Assembly (NCBI GenBank): GCA_025769875.1 | Contig: JAGFNK010000172.1 | Coordinates: forward strand, 1-64,000 | Reading direction: 5' to 3' | Length of the DNA: 64,000 nt | From: Russula earlei | Lineage: Eukaryota > Basidiomycota > Agaricomycetes > Russulales > Russulaceae | Shown: positions 22,767 to 32,570 of the stretch, piece after piece | How the letters are laid out: every line of letters begins with the position of its first letter | How positions within the stretch are numbered: position 1 is the first letter of the stretch | Position numbers and translations under genes: made by a program | Notes under the pieces: generated by a model | Told to the model about the DNA's origin: nothing | Seen by the model: the letters and a program-made list of their open reading frames with translations, nothing else | Databases searched by the model: none

Positions 22767-23635
22767 CCCTCATCGAGATTAGGACATCCCGGACCAAGGT
22801 TGCGCCATCTGGCCAGGGAGATGTGGCACGTGTAGGGAGTGCCATCCCATGACACATGGATGTGGGAGTTGCAGTCAGGGAGTCGCGTGGCCTCGAGTTG
22901 GTAGTGTGCGTGGTTCTGGGATTCCCACGCCATCCTGAGCTTGGCTTCCTTCTGAGCAATGTTGGCCTGGAGGGCGACAATGTGCTCGTCCCACCCATGG
23001 TAGTGCTGTACATCTGTGGCCAGGCCCCAGTCATCTGCCTTGCCTGCTTCTTCAAGTAGGCATTGAAAGGTGGGGGAGTTGGCTCCCATCTGTTTGAGGA
23101 GCCAGGTGGGGAGGACATCAATGGGGCCAATGGGGTCATCAACGGGGCTGGCAAAGATTTTCATGCCGATGCGTGGTTCATCAGGGGAGTCGCCCATGAT
23201 GCTGACGACCATGGTGGGTAAGTGAGGGCTGCGCTAGACAAATTGCGCAAGCTGCGCACATCCCTCGGTCCCAGGGAGCCAAAGTCCTGGGGCATGCCCC
23301 ATGTTGGGGATGAATCCCTCTGGGCAAATGGTGAGTGCAGGTCGCTCAGTGGCCTGTCAAAGGTGATCAGTGAGTTTGATGAGGGTGTTGGCCTGGTGGG
23401 AGGCCTGTAGTTTGGCATGGAGGAGGGCCTCTGTGTGCATGGCCAGTTCTATTTTGCATGCAGCCACCATGAGAAGAACCCTGGCCACCATCCCACAGAG
23501 GGTGTCGGGGTTGAGCTCTGGCTGGCCATTGAGGACCGCCATGACTGTCCTGGGGGAGAGGGGCCCCTCAGGGATGACAACATCAGGGTTGACAAGAGTA
23601 GGGGTAGGCGAGGAGACTTGGGACTTGGGGAGCAT
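22767..23635 (-). pseudogene. G2 ORF3, extra coding region after pol
   Basis: After the chromodomain, and before the LTR, there is a further coding region starting with the ATG at 23635. The first part (MLPKSQVSS..) contains an Ala-rich helical stretch (LMVAACKIELAMHTEALLH). A second open frame (22685-23212) contains a likely coiled coil (VALQANIAQKEAKLRMAWE) after an acidic Pro-rich segment. Frame changes join these pieces. Standard chromoviruses end after the chromodomain. I do not recognise a domain; there is no signal peptide or membrane segment, so I do not call it env. D has an extra ORF at the same place. Confidence 0.5.
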
Positions 23636-26176
23636 GGTTGGGTGAGTCTAGCAGTGTTGGTTTGGGGGGTTTTTATAGCAATAGGAAGGGTGGCCCTCTG
23701 GGACCTATGATACTTAGGTAGCAGGGGCAGGAGTCCTGGATACTGCAGATTGATCCAGGTGCTGTCGCTCATTGGTTGTCCTTGCCATTGCACCAGGTAT
23801 TGTAGCTTCCGCTGCAGACCATGCCTTCTATGATTGAGAACCATCCCTATCTTGGGCTGAAACCCCTCAGTTGCAATTGGTGTGGGAGGGGTAACCAGGG
23901 TGTGTCAGCCATATTCCACAGTATGGTTGCAGGGTCACAGCAGCAATGCATGAAACATGTTATGGATGCCCCAATTCTTCGGGAGCTGTAGTTGGTAGGT
24001 GATGGGTGACACATTTTTCAGGATCTTAAAAGGTCCGTGGCATTGAGGGGCTAGTTTGGGGCTGAAATAGGGCAGTTGCAGGTTGGTCGCTTCTAACCAC
24101 ACATGCTGTCCTTTGTCGTAGTGAGGTGGGGGTACCCCTCTGTTCTGGGCCACTAGATTCAGGGCACTGTGGGCCTGCTGATGCTTCTGTTCCATTTGGG
24201 CAATCCACTGCTCCACCGCCTTGTTACGTGTTTCAACCCCTTGTGGACGCAGTGCTGGCTGGTAGCCAAGGAGGGCTTGATTGAGTGTCATTCCAATGGT
24301 GGAGTTGGTGGTGTTATTATGGACTGCTGAGGCCACCCTCAGCCATTGGCTCCAGTCAGTTTGATCCATGGTGATGAGCCTTAAGTATTGTTCTACCCAC
24401 TGGTTCTTTCGTTCCAATAGACTATCGGTTTGGGGGTGAAAGGCTGTCGACAGGTTTTACTTGATATCGAGGCAGGTGTGCAACACTCATCCAAAGTGGG
24501 AGGTGAACCAGGGGTCTCTATCAGTGATGACTTTGGTTGGGAGGCCAAACCAGTGGTAGATGTGGTCTAGATATAGCTGGGCAATCCCTGGTCCCGTGAC
24601 AGTTGTGGAACATGGCAGGAATATTGCGGCTCTGGTGCACCCATGGTCTATGATGGTTAGGATCATGTCATGTCCGTGGCTCTTGGGTAGTTGGGTGATC
24701 AGGTCCATGGACACCTGTTGAAAGGGTAGGGTGTCCACCCCTGTGGGGATGCAGTACATAGGGGTGCATAGTGGGTGGGTTTGGATCTTGTTATGTTGGC
24801 AGGTGTTGCAACCTCTGATGTATTTGGCAACCCACAACCACATGTATGGTCACCAATACTTGTCAGCTATCCATTTTAGCATCTCATCTCATCCTGGATG
24901 ACTGTTTGTAGGACCCTCATGGGCCAGTTGGGTTATTCGCTGTTTAAGGGAGTGCTCAGGGGGAATCACAATGGTGGGTCCCAGGGACCACAGGCCTTGG
25001 GCTCGATCATGTGCGATGCTGAAGGTGCATGCCCAGGTCTCCATAAGCTTCTTATGCCTATGCTGTGCTTGTTGTATGCACCCCTTTGTGGACCCTGCAA
25101 TTAATGTGCAGATGAATGTTTTGGCAGGTATGACCACAACGTCCTGGTTATCATCTTGTCCAGTGTCAGACTCCCACAGCCTAGAGAGGAGGTCAGCGGC
25201 TATGTGGGTTTTGCCTGGGATGTGCTTGATCTCTAGCCAGTAGTCTTGGAGTTGGGTGACCCAGCAAGCGACCCATCTATTGATTTTCCTGGGGTTTTTC
25301 CAGTAAGTCAGGTTTGCATGGTCTGTTAGGAGAGTGATGGGGTGTTGTGTGCCCAACAAGTGATGGCACCAGTGGTCCAAGGCCTTGATGACTGCCAGTA
25401 GCTCTCACTCATAAATGTCATAGTTTCGTTCAGCGGGTGAGAAGGTGGTGGAAAAGTACATAATGGGGTGGAGGTGTGGTTTTGGGTGGAGTGTCGTGGG
25501 TTCTCCCCCCTGCAAGAGTATGGCTCCCATGCCATACTCAGAGGCGTCTGTCTGGAGCGTGAAAGGTTTGGTGTAGTCCAGTTGTGTTAGTACGGTCTTT
25601 TGGCACATCAGGGTTTTGAGCTGATTGAACACCATTTGTTGGACCATACCCCACACCCACGGGGTTGCCTTTTTTGTCAGATTGAGTAGGGGTCATGCAA
25701 TCTTTGAATAGTTGGGGATGAAGTATTGGTAGAAGCCCATGAACCCTAGGAACACATGGACATCTGTGCAATTCCAGGGGTCTTTCCAGTGCTTCACTGC
25801 TTCTACCTTTTTGTCTTCTATGGCTATTTGGTTGTTCTGTATAGGAACCCCAAGAAATTTGATGCGCGTCTGCTCAAACTGGCACTTTTCTGGCTTGAGG
25901 TATAGGTCGTGTTGTGCAAGCTTTTCAAGTACTTGGTGGACATGCCATCGGTGTTTGGCTATATCAGGTCCCATTGCTATCAAGATGTCATCCATGTAAA
26001 GGGTCAGCCAGTCTTCTCTCAATTCATGTTCAAAGATGGCATTCATCATAGTCTGGAAGGTGGCTGGAAAGTTGGTGAGTCCAAAGAACATGACCGTGGG
26101 TTCGAAAAGTCCTTTGTTAGTGACAAATTCCGCCTTCCACTGGTCTCCTTCTTTGATGCAGACATTGTTATATCCC
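23636..26176 (-). pseudogene. G2 pol: RT (truncated), RNase H, integrase, chromodomain
   Basis: Reading leftwards from 26176, sequence begins in mid RT with GYNNVCIKEGDQWKAEF, then MFFGLTNFPATFQTMMN and LYMDDILIA (about 25985). RNase H has FTLQTDASEYGMGAILL and LLTDHANLTYW. Integrase has the zinc-binding region (HPG..CNTCQHNK, near 24790), the catalytic core (SMDLITQLPKSHGHD and VITDRDPWF) and the GPY/F region (PQCHGPFKI, near 24030). A weak chromodomain (KLQYLVQWQGQPMSDSTW) is near 23750-23800. Several frameshifts and stops are present. The N-terminal RT and protease are absent: the sequence changes abruptly at the LTR at 26177. Confidence 0.85.
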
Positions 26177-26764
26177 TGTTAAGGCTCCAAAGTGCCTTAA
26201 ATAAGATCAATGGTCGCGTCTATAAACGCATCCTACCAATGCAGATATGCTTGAGTCAAGCAAGCAATACTCGTGGAGGGGAAGGAGTGTTAGATCCTTC
26301 TAGAGTATGACAACAAGATGAGAGGGGCTCTGCAGACGGGGTAGGAGTCAACTGTTTGGGATTGGCAAACTAAGTCGAGCTTAAGGCTCAACTGTTTCTA
26401 CTGGAGGCTTTATATAGCCTTACAGGGATAAGGTTCATACTACTGTAGTACTGGTTGGTGCTATAGAAGCAAAAGGCAGCTCATAGAAGCGAGGTTGCTT
26501 CTATGTAAACGATCTCGGTGCTGGAAGCATTAAGTGCTTCCCCAATCAAGGAATCAACGTACGTGGCGGTACAGGAACATCTGGGACAGAAGCAATGCTA
26601 CTCATTGCTTCTTCAGTACATCTTCTGAAAGATACGATCAACGCGCTCCGAATGTGATATCAAGGAACATAAACGATCAAGATCTGATGCACGCATAATG
26701 CAAACGGTGCAGTCCATAGTTCAGGTGTTCCGGCATCTTCCAGACCCCAAACCACTCGGTAACA
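26177..26764 (+). repeat. LTR (family K) at a chimeric junction, no target duplication
   Basis: This 588-base unit starts TGTTAAGG and ends CGGTAACA, with a TATA box (TTTATATAGCC, 26410). Its neighbours are ATCCC on the left and CTGTG on the right, so there is no duplication. The left flank is G2 reverse transcriptase; the right flank is integrase of a different element, C2. It shares the segment AAGTCGAG[C/G]..TAAGGCTCAACT with the solo LTR at 47067-47579. The best reading is that two K elements recombined and the DNA between them was lost. Confidence 0.82.
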
Positions 26765-29373
26765 CTGTGTAGATGCGTAGATACATCTCCAAGGTCTGAT
26801 TGGTCCTTTCTGATTGTCCGTCAGTTTGGGGGTGGTAGGCAGTGCTTAAATTTTGATTGATCCCGAGGATTCGGGAAATTTCTTGAAACAAGTTGGAGGT
26901 AAAGCGGGAGTCACAGTCGGAGATAATTTTGGAGGGGATTCCGGTCCATGGGAAGGTGTAGCGTAAAAATTGTTTGGCCATTTGCAGAGTTCCCATATCT
27001 TTACGGCAGGGTATGAATATGGCTGCCTTGGTGGAGTCATGATCGGTGATGGTCATAATGGCATTGTTCCCTTCTGATAATGGAAGGTCGACAATCCAAT
27101 CAATGGCAACAGTTTGGAAGGGTTTTTGAGATTCTGAGGGAATAGGGTAAATTGGGGGGCGAGTTGGGTGTGTGGAGGACTTGTTGGCTTGACAGGTGGC
27201 ACACCCTTGAATGTAGTCTCGTATGAAGTAGGCCATTTTTGGCCACCAGAAGGATTCTTGGATTGAGTACAAGGTTCGGGCATTTCCTGTGTGTCCCCCA
27301 AGAATACTGTCGTGATAGACATGCAAGATTTTTCGTAAGAGGGGTTCTTGATAGGGTACTACCAATTTCCCATCTTTGAATAGTGTGTTTTCTTCTTCTT
27401 GAAGATCATGTTTGATCTTCCACATAAGGAGATCTGACTTCCGCTTCCTTTGTTCAGTTAGTACTTGGGTATAGAGATCTTCAGTGTGAAGTGTGCGAAT
27501 GAAAAGTTTGTCGGGGAGTGCCGTGATATCCTGGTTATCTCCTGACCCATCGTTGTGATCAGGTTGTCGTGAGAGGGCGTCCGCACGGTTGGAGGTTCCG
27601 GGTTTGTGGTGGATTTCAAAATGGTAGTCTGCCAGTGTGGAAATGTAACCTGCAATTCTTCGATTAATTTTGTGGGGGAGTCGATAGTGGGCAAGGTTAG
27701 CATGATCAGTAAAGATCTGGATGGGGTGCTTTGTTCCAACCAATAGGTATCGCCAGTGTTGGAGTGCTAGAATCAAGGCTAGGAACTCCCTATCCCATAC
27801 TGGATAGTTTCTTTCTGCTTCACTGAATGCATGTGACATGTTGCCAATCATTTTCCTTTTTCCTCTTGGGTCTTTCTGAAACAGAATTGCTCCGGTGGCA
27901 AATTGTGAAGCGTCAGTTTCTAACTCATAAGGGAGGTCAGGGTTGGCAGTGTATAGTTCCGGGTCATCGCAGACTGCTGATATCAAGGTCTCTAGGGCTG
28001 TGGTTGCTTCTGGGGTCCAGAGGAAGGGGGTTCCTTTCTTGATTGTGGAAAAGATAGGGCGAGCTATTTTTGCGAAGTCTCAGATAAAAGGTCGTTGGTA
28101 ATTGAGGGCGCCCATGATTTGTTGTACCTGTTTCAGATTATTAGGGGGTCTCGGCCGGTTTTTGAGACCGTTCATTTTGACTGGGTCAATTTTGAGGGTT
28201 CCCTGGTTGATCCGGAAACCCAGAAAATCAATCTCGTGTTGTTCAAAGGTGCATTTTGATGCCTTCAGGAAATAGGAGTCCTTTTCAAGTAGGTCAAGGA
28301 ATTCATGTGTAATTCGTTGGTGGAGGAGCTCTTCTCCCTCCCCTGTGGCTATTGCCACATCAGTCTAGGTAGTTGCAGGTGTTCTCTGGGTATTTTAGAA
28401 GCCATGGTCGGAGGGTATGGTTCATTGCTCATTGGAAGGCAGCTGGGGCATTGGTAAAGCCAAAGCCCATTACCATGGGGATGAAGGTACCAAATTGGGT
28501 TTTAAAGGCGCCCTTATGTCGATCTTCGGGGTGGATTAGAATGTTATTGTAACCGGCTCGGACGTCAAATTTACTGAAGGTGGTTTTGCCCCTTAGTCAG
28601 TGTAATTGTTCTTCCATGTTGGGTAAAGTGTGGTAATCGGGGACTGTGGCATTGTTAAGTTTTCGGTAATCCACTACCATTCGTGGGGCAGTGCCATCCT
28701 TTTTCTGAACAAAGAAAACAGGGGATACAAAATCTGAAACACCATCTTTGATGAAACCCTTAGCTAGATCCTCTTGTATTTGTCTTGATAGCTCTTGTTT
28801 TTCATTCTGGGGGAGTGGGTAAGTTCGGCAATCTAGGAACTTGGGGGCATCAGGTTTCAGTGTGATTCTAAAATCGAGTTCTCCCCAACTGGGTGGGAGT
28901 CGTTTGGCTGCTTCTTCTGAGAAGACCTTCTGATGTCGTAAGTATTCAGGGGGGATGGTGGTTGTCCTTATTTGTGCGATCCGGATTCTTGGTGGTTTGG
29001 CTAGGGGGACGGGGGTGAGAAGGACTCCTAAGTGATTTCTTAGGCGACCAGTGCTCCAGTTGACAAGGGGGTTAATCGCTTTTAAAAAAGGATAACCGAG
29101 GATCATTCTATCTTCTCCTAAGTTTGTGACATAGAAGGTGAGGAGTCATGTGGTGGGGCCATGCCGTACGGCCATATGAGCATAATGGGTTAGTGCTCCT
29201 CCTTGGTTATTGGTACCATCTACATTAATGATGGGCCTGGGGGTTCTAAGTGTCCGGAGTGGGATTTGTAATTTTTCCACAATTCCTTGACTGATGAAAT
29301 TTTCTGTTGCTCCGCTGTCAAGGAGCACTTGTCCAGTCTTTCCATTGGTTGTTAGCATAAAAGGGACTTTCAT
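26765..29373 (-). pseudogene. C2 pol: protease, RT, RNase H, integrase (C-terminus lost)
   Basis: This chromovirus polyprotein reads leftwards. Protease VLLDSGATENFISQGI (29320). RT N-terminal part (28597-29106) with FFVQKKDGTAPRMVVDYRKL, and a later piece (28080-28358). RNase H (FTDHANLAHY, near 27700). Integrase with the zinc finger (HDSILGGHTG..CATCQANK) and core motifs AIDWIVDLP, SDCDSRF and HPQTDGQSERTNQ. SDCDSRF probably arose from SDRDSRF by a CpG transition. Integrase stops at LRIYT where LTR K begins. The loop region around the catalytic YVDD, near 28370, is disrupted by stops. Confidence 0.87.
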
Positions 29374-29438
29374 TGAGTTCTCTTTATGGTTGACAATGGT
29401 ATCTATTTGGGCCTCTGTGCTGACTGTTGCACTTTGGC

Positions 29439-30960
29439 CTAGAGAAAATCCTCTTTGAGTATGAGATCCCAGATTTTGGCTCGTTCTTCGGCTGGTAGGG
29501 TTTTCATTCGTGCTACCATGGAAGCTGGTTCTTCTTCTTTAGCTGGTTCTGGGGGTGGTTCGGTGATTCGGGCTTTGGAAGTGGTAGGAGCTGTATTTTT
29601 AGGGCATTCTTGGCTAAGGTGACCCTTTTCCCTGCAACGGAAGCATCGTCCTTCTTTTGCCAATTGTTTCCTTTCTTCTTCAGTGAGTTTTTTGAAATTG
29701 GACTTGACGGCGTCCACTTGCATTCGGTCAGGGTGATGGGTCTTGTGTTCAGGGGGGGAGTGTGTGGTCTTCCCTTTGAGCTTTTCTCTGATGGTGATGA
29801 AATGTCGATGTTGTCTTCTGGCCTCCTCCTTCCATTCTTGAAGGGTGGTGGGCCAGACATCTCTGTTTAAGATTGCACGGTAGAGTCCAATTTTTAGACC
29901 ATTTTTGAAGCTTTCAATAGCGATAACGTCCGTTTCTGGCCACCCTGTTTTATTCAGAAGTTGTTCGAAGGTGGAAATGTAGTCGTCAAGGGACTCCTTC
30001 ATTGTATGTTTGGCGAGAGCTGCTTGGGCATCCTCTTTCTCCGCGGTGTTAGTGAATTTGAACGTAAAGTCTGTAACAAAGTCATTCCATAATACTTCGT
30101 TCATTCTGTTAATGGGGTTCTGGGCTCTGTTTACTTTTTCCCTGAGTGCGGTCGCTTGTGAATTGACCCATTCTTCAACCTTTTCTCCTTGAATGTAGGA
30201 GAGAGCCAGCATTGTTCATTTGAAAGGGGAGACCATTACTGCCTTGTCATCATTGAGACCCCAAAATAGATTGAATTCCATGATGAATCTTTTTGTTTTG
30301 TTCCTTTCCCCTGTGAAGGCAGTGGGTTCTTTACCGCTGAGGGACCCATTGGTGCCTTGTGGTGCTGGAGCAGCTACTTGAGGGGGTGGAACGACGACTG
30401 GAGGAGCCTGGGCGGCCATCTGAGGGGCCTGAGCAGCCATCTGGGGGGCCTGAGCAGCCATCTGGGGGGGTTGTACAGCGACTTGGGGTTGGGCTGCCAT
30501 ATCGGGTTCTGGGGGGTTCTGTGGGTCGATTTCTAAGGTTTCAGTGGGTTCCTGGTTTTCAAGGGGGTCCTCTGGTTCTAGTGCAGGGGATTCAAAGGGT
30601 GTCTGAGTTTCAACGGTGTTTTCTGGTTCAGGGGGGTTGCCTTCTGTGGAAGAGGCCTCTGATTCTGATGGTGGTTCGTAGAGGGGGTCGTTTTCCCTCC
30701 AGTAGCCTAATCCAAGGCTGTTTCTGAGGAGTTCTAGGTCTAGGTGAGTGTAGAGTTGTCCTCTCCTAAGTCGTAGTTCGAACCAACGGTTATTGATGAA
30801 TTCGACTGGTAGTTCTTCGTTGTTTTCAGTGGTGATGTAACAAAGAAAAGTATGGAAGCTGTCCCAAGTGGCAGCTCCTACGACGTGTTCGGGAAGGTCT
30901 GGGGATGGTCTAGGTTGGACACGGACCCAACGATTCGATGGTAGTTCAAGGTTGATCTCC
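29439..30960 (-). pseudogene. C2 gag
   Basis: An acidic Glu/Pro-rich N-terminal region (30500-30960) is followed by tandem QAPQMAA repeats (30390-30500). Then come the capsid domain (WVNSQATALREKVN..DDYISTFEQLLNKTGW, 29900-30200) and zinc knuckle CFRCREKGHLSQEC (29600-29645). One TGA at 30216-30218 (minus) interrupts the frame at PFK[stop]TMLAL; a CGA arginine with a CpG transition would explain it. I see no ATG at the start of the N-terminal region. Otherwise the frame is largely open, so C2 gag is much less decayed than G or E gag. Confidence 0.82.
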
Positions 30961-30973
30961 AGAATGGAGTAGG

Positions 30974-30984
30974 AAGCTTAGCTT
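30974..30984 (-). promoter_or_regulatory. C2 self-primer binding site
   Basis: The minus strand carries AAGCTAAGCTT immediately inside the LTR. Its complement AAGCTTAGCTT is on the minus strand at 41822-41812, about 30 bases after the TATA box, where the transcript should begin. The 11-base length equals that of the Tf1 self-primer. Confidence 0.7.
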
Positions 30985-31174
30985 GTGTACCGGCATCGTG
31001 GCCGTTAGAGCGTTAGCTCAAGGTTCAGTGGGGGCCAAGTCCCTGTGACTTGGTTCAAGGGTTCAATGGGGGCCGGCTCAAGAAGGCTGGTTCAGAGTTT
31101 TAGCGTCTCAAGGCTTAGTCAGACAATGACTTAGCCCGCAGACAGAGTCGATCTTCTGGTTTCACAGAAGAGGA

Positions 31175-31662
31175 TGTTGAGATTACCACTGCTTTGGGCA
31201 GTCTGATGTAATCACAGCCCAGTCGCGTTAACGCGTCGGCTCCCACGGACCGGGCGCTCCCGGCTCACGCGCGTCAATCCTTCGGATCAGCCCGGACCAG
31301 CTCAGCTCAGATGCTGCAGCCTGCGTATGTTACAATGATAAGTTAATTGATGACAATCGGTAGCTACTAACAACTGATCCTTTATGATACAAGTTGGTAG
31401 TTATGATTACTTTGCTTAGAGACGCTTTCGCGTATTTAAGAGGCACTCAATTAGCTAGATCGCTTCAGTCTTGTCTTACACAATACTGAAGTGAGTACTT
31501 ACTGTTTCCTATCTTATCTATCGCATCTAATCACGCGTTGTAGATATCTTTTGATAGGTATTACTGATTTACAGTCTTGTCTTACACAATACTGAAATAT
31601 CTTTTGATAGATCTTAAGGATCTTATCGCTCTTATCATAACCTGCGCCCATCTGCTTCAACA
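31175..31662 (+). repeat. B 5' LTR
   Basis: Starts TGTTGAGATTACC and ends TGCTTCAACA. TATA-like CGTATTTAAGAGG is at 31430. A 23-base unit beginning CAGTCTTGTCTTACACA occurs twice (about 31467 and 31572), each near ATATCTTTTGATAG. The half-tRNA primer site GGTTATGGGCCC follows at 31663-31674. Confidence 0.95.
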
Positions 31663-31799
31663 GGTTATGGGCCCTGACCGTGTCTAAATTCCAAAGGCGA
31701 AGATCAACAAACAAGCTCATCATTTTTCCTCGATATACATCTCCCTTATTCAAGAGCCTCTGTTAATCAGACGGCACCCTACTCCCTTGGTCCCTGGAG

Positions 31800-31819
31800 C
31801 CGAAGGATTGACGCGCGTG
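31800..31819 (+). promoter_or_regulatory. B leader segment complementary to U3 (possible RNA circularisation site)
   Basis: CCGAAGGATTGACGCGCGTG is the perfect 20-base reverse complement of 31266-31285 in the 5' LTR and of the same place in the 3' LTR (about 41267-41286). The LTR copy lies upstream of the TATA box, in U3, so in the transcript it exists only near the 3' end. The arrangement resembles the CYC5/CYC3 pairing of Ty1. Confidence 0.6.
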
Positions 31820-32016
31820 CTATCACACGTCAGGGGTACTGATTTATCTTCATTAATCCGGCAACAACCGCTCCATTAGCCCGGATTGGCAATCCACGTT
31901 TACCAAACATTTACTCACGGCACCCTCGCACCATGTTTACGTTCCCTCCTGAAATCTCGATCACTCGCTTGGTCATCTCACTTACTGGCCATTACCCCAC
32001 AATCATGAATAGTTAT

Positions 32017-32401
32017 TGTTGAACCGGAACCCGAACGGATCAAAGAAGGTGAAGACCTTCATACAAGGTTCAAGATCCGCTCATAGATGTTACGTGTTAG
32101 ACAGAACTTTAGTATATGCGCTTATGGCAATAGGGTTACGTATAGTACGCTATCTATCACAAGATGCAGCCTTATGCTGCGTCTAGAACGTTTCCACATC
32201 ACGCGTCACTTAATGCGCGATATAGTGGACACCTGTAGTCACCTCTTTTGGACTAAGGAACAGCCCTGGGTCATAGAGGTATAAATACCATACTTGTAGA
32301 CGAGTATACATATCGCTCTACACCCCAATATCACTTGAGCATTAGCACAACCTCTAAGGTGGGTTGCTTGGCCTGTTAGCTGCGCTCTATGCTGCGCAAC
32401 A
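32017..32401 (+). repeat. A2 5' LTR
   Basis: TGTTGAACCGG..GCGCAACA, 385 bases. GAGGTATAAATACC near 32276 is the likely TATA box. Primer site GGTTATGGGCCC at 32402-32413. Confidence 0.96.
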
Positions 32402-32570
32402 GGTTATGGGCCCTGCAAGCCATGCGCCTTCATCAGCTGCAACGATGGCGAAGCATCCCTGAAGCCTGCATGCTGCGGCGAGCTAGTCTACCCTATGGGG
32501 AGACTATGTCGGCTTGTTTAAATACAAATACTCTTACTGACGACCTCTAAGCCCTCTTCTAACAGCTACA

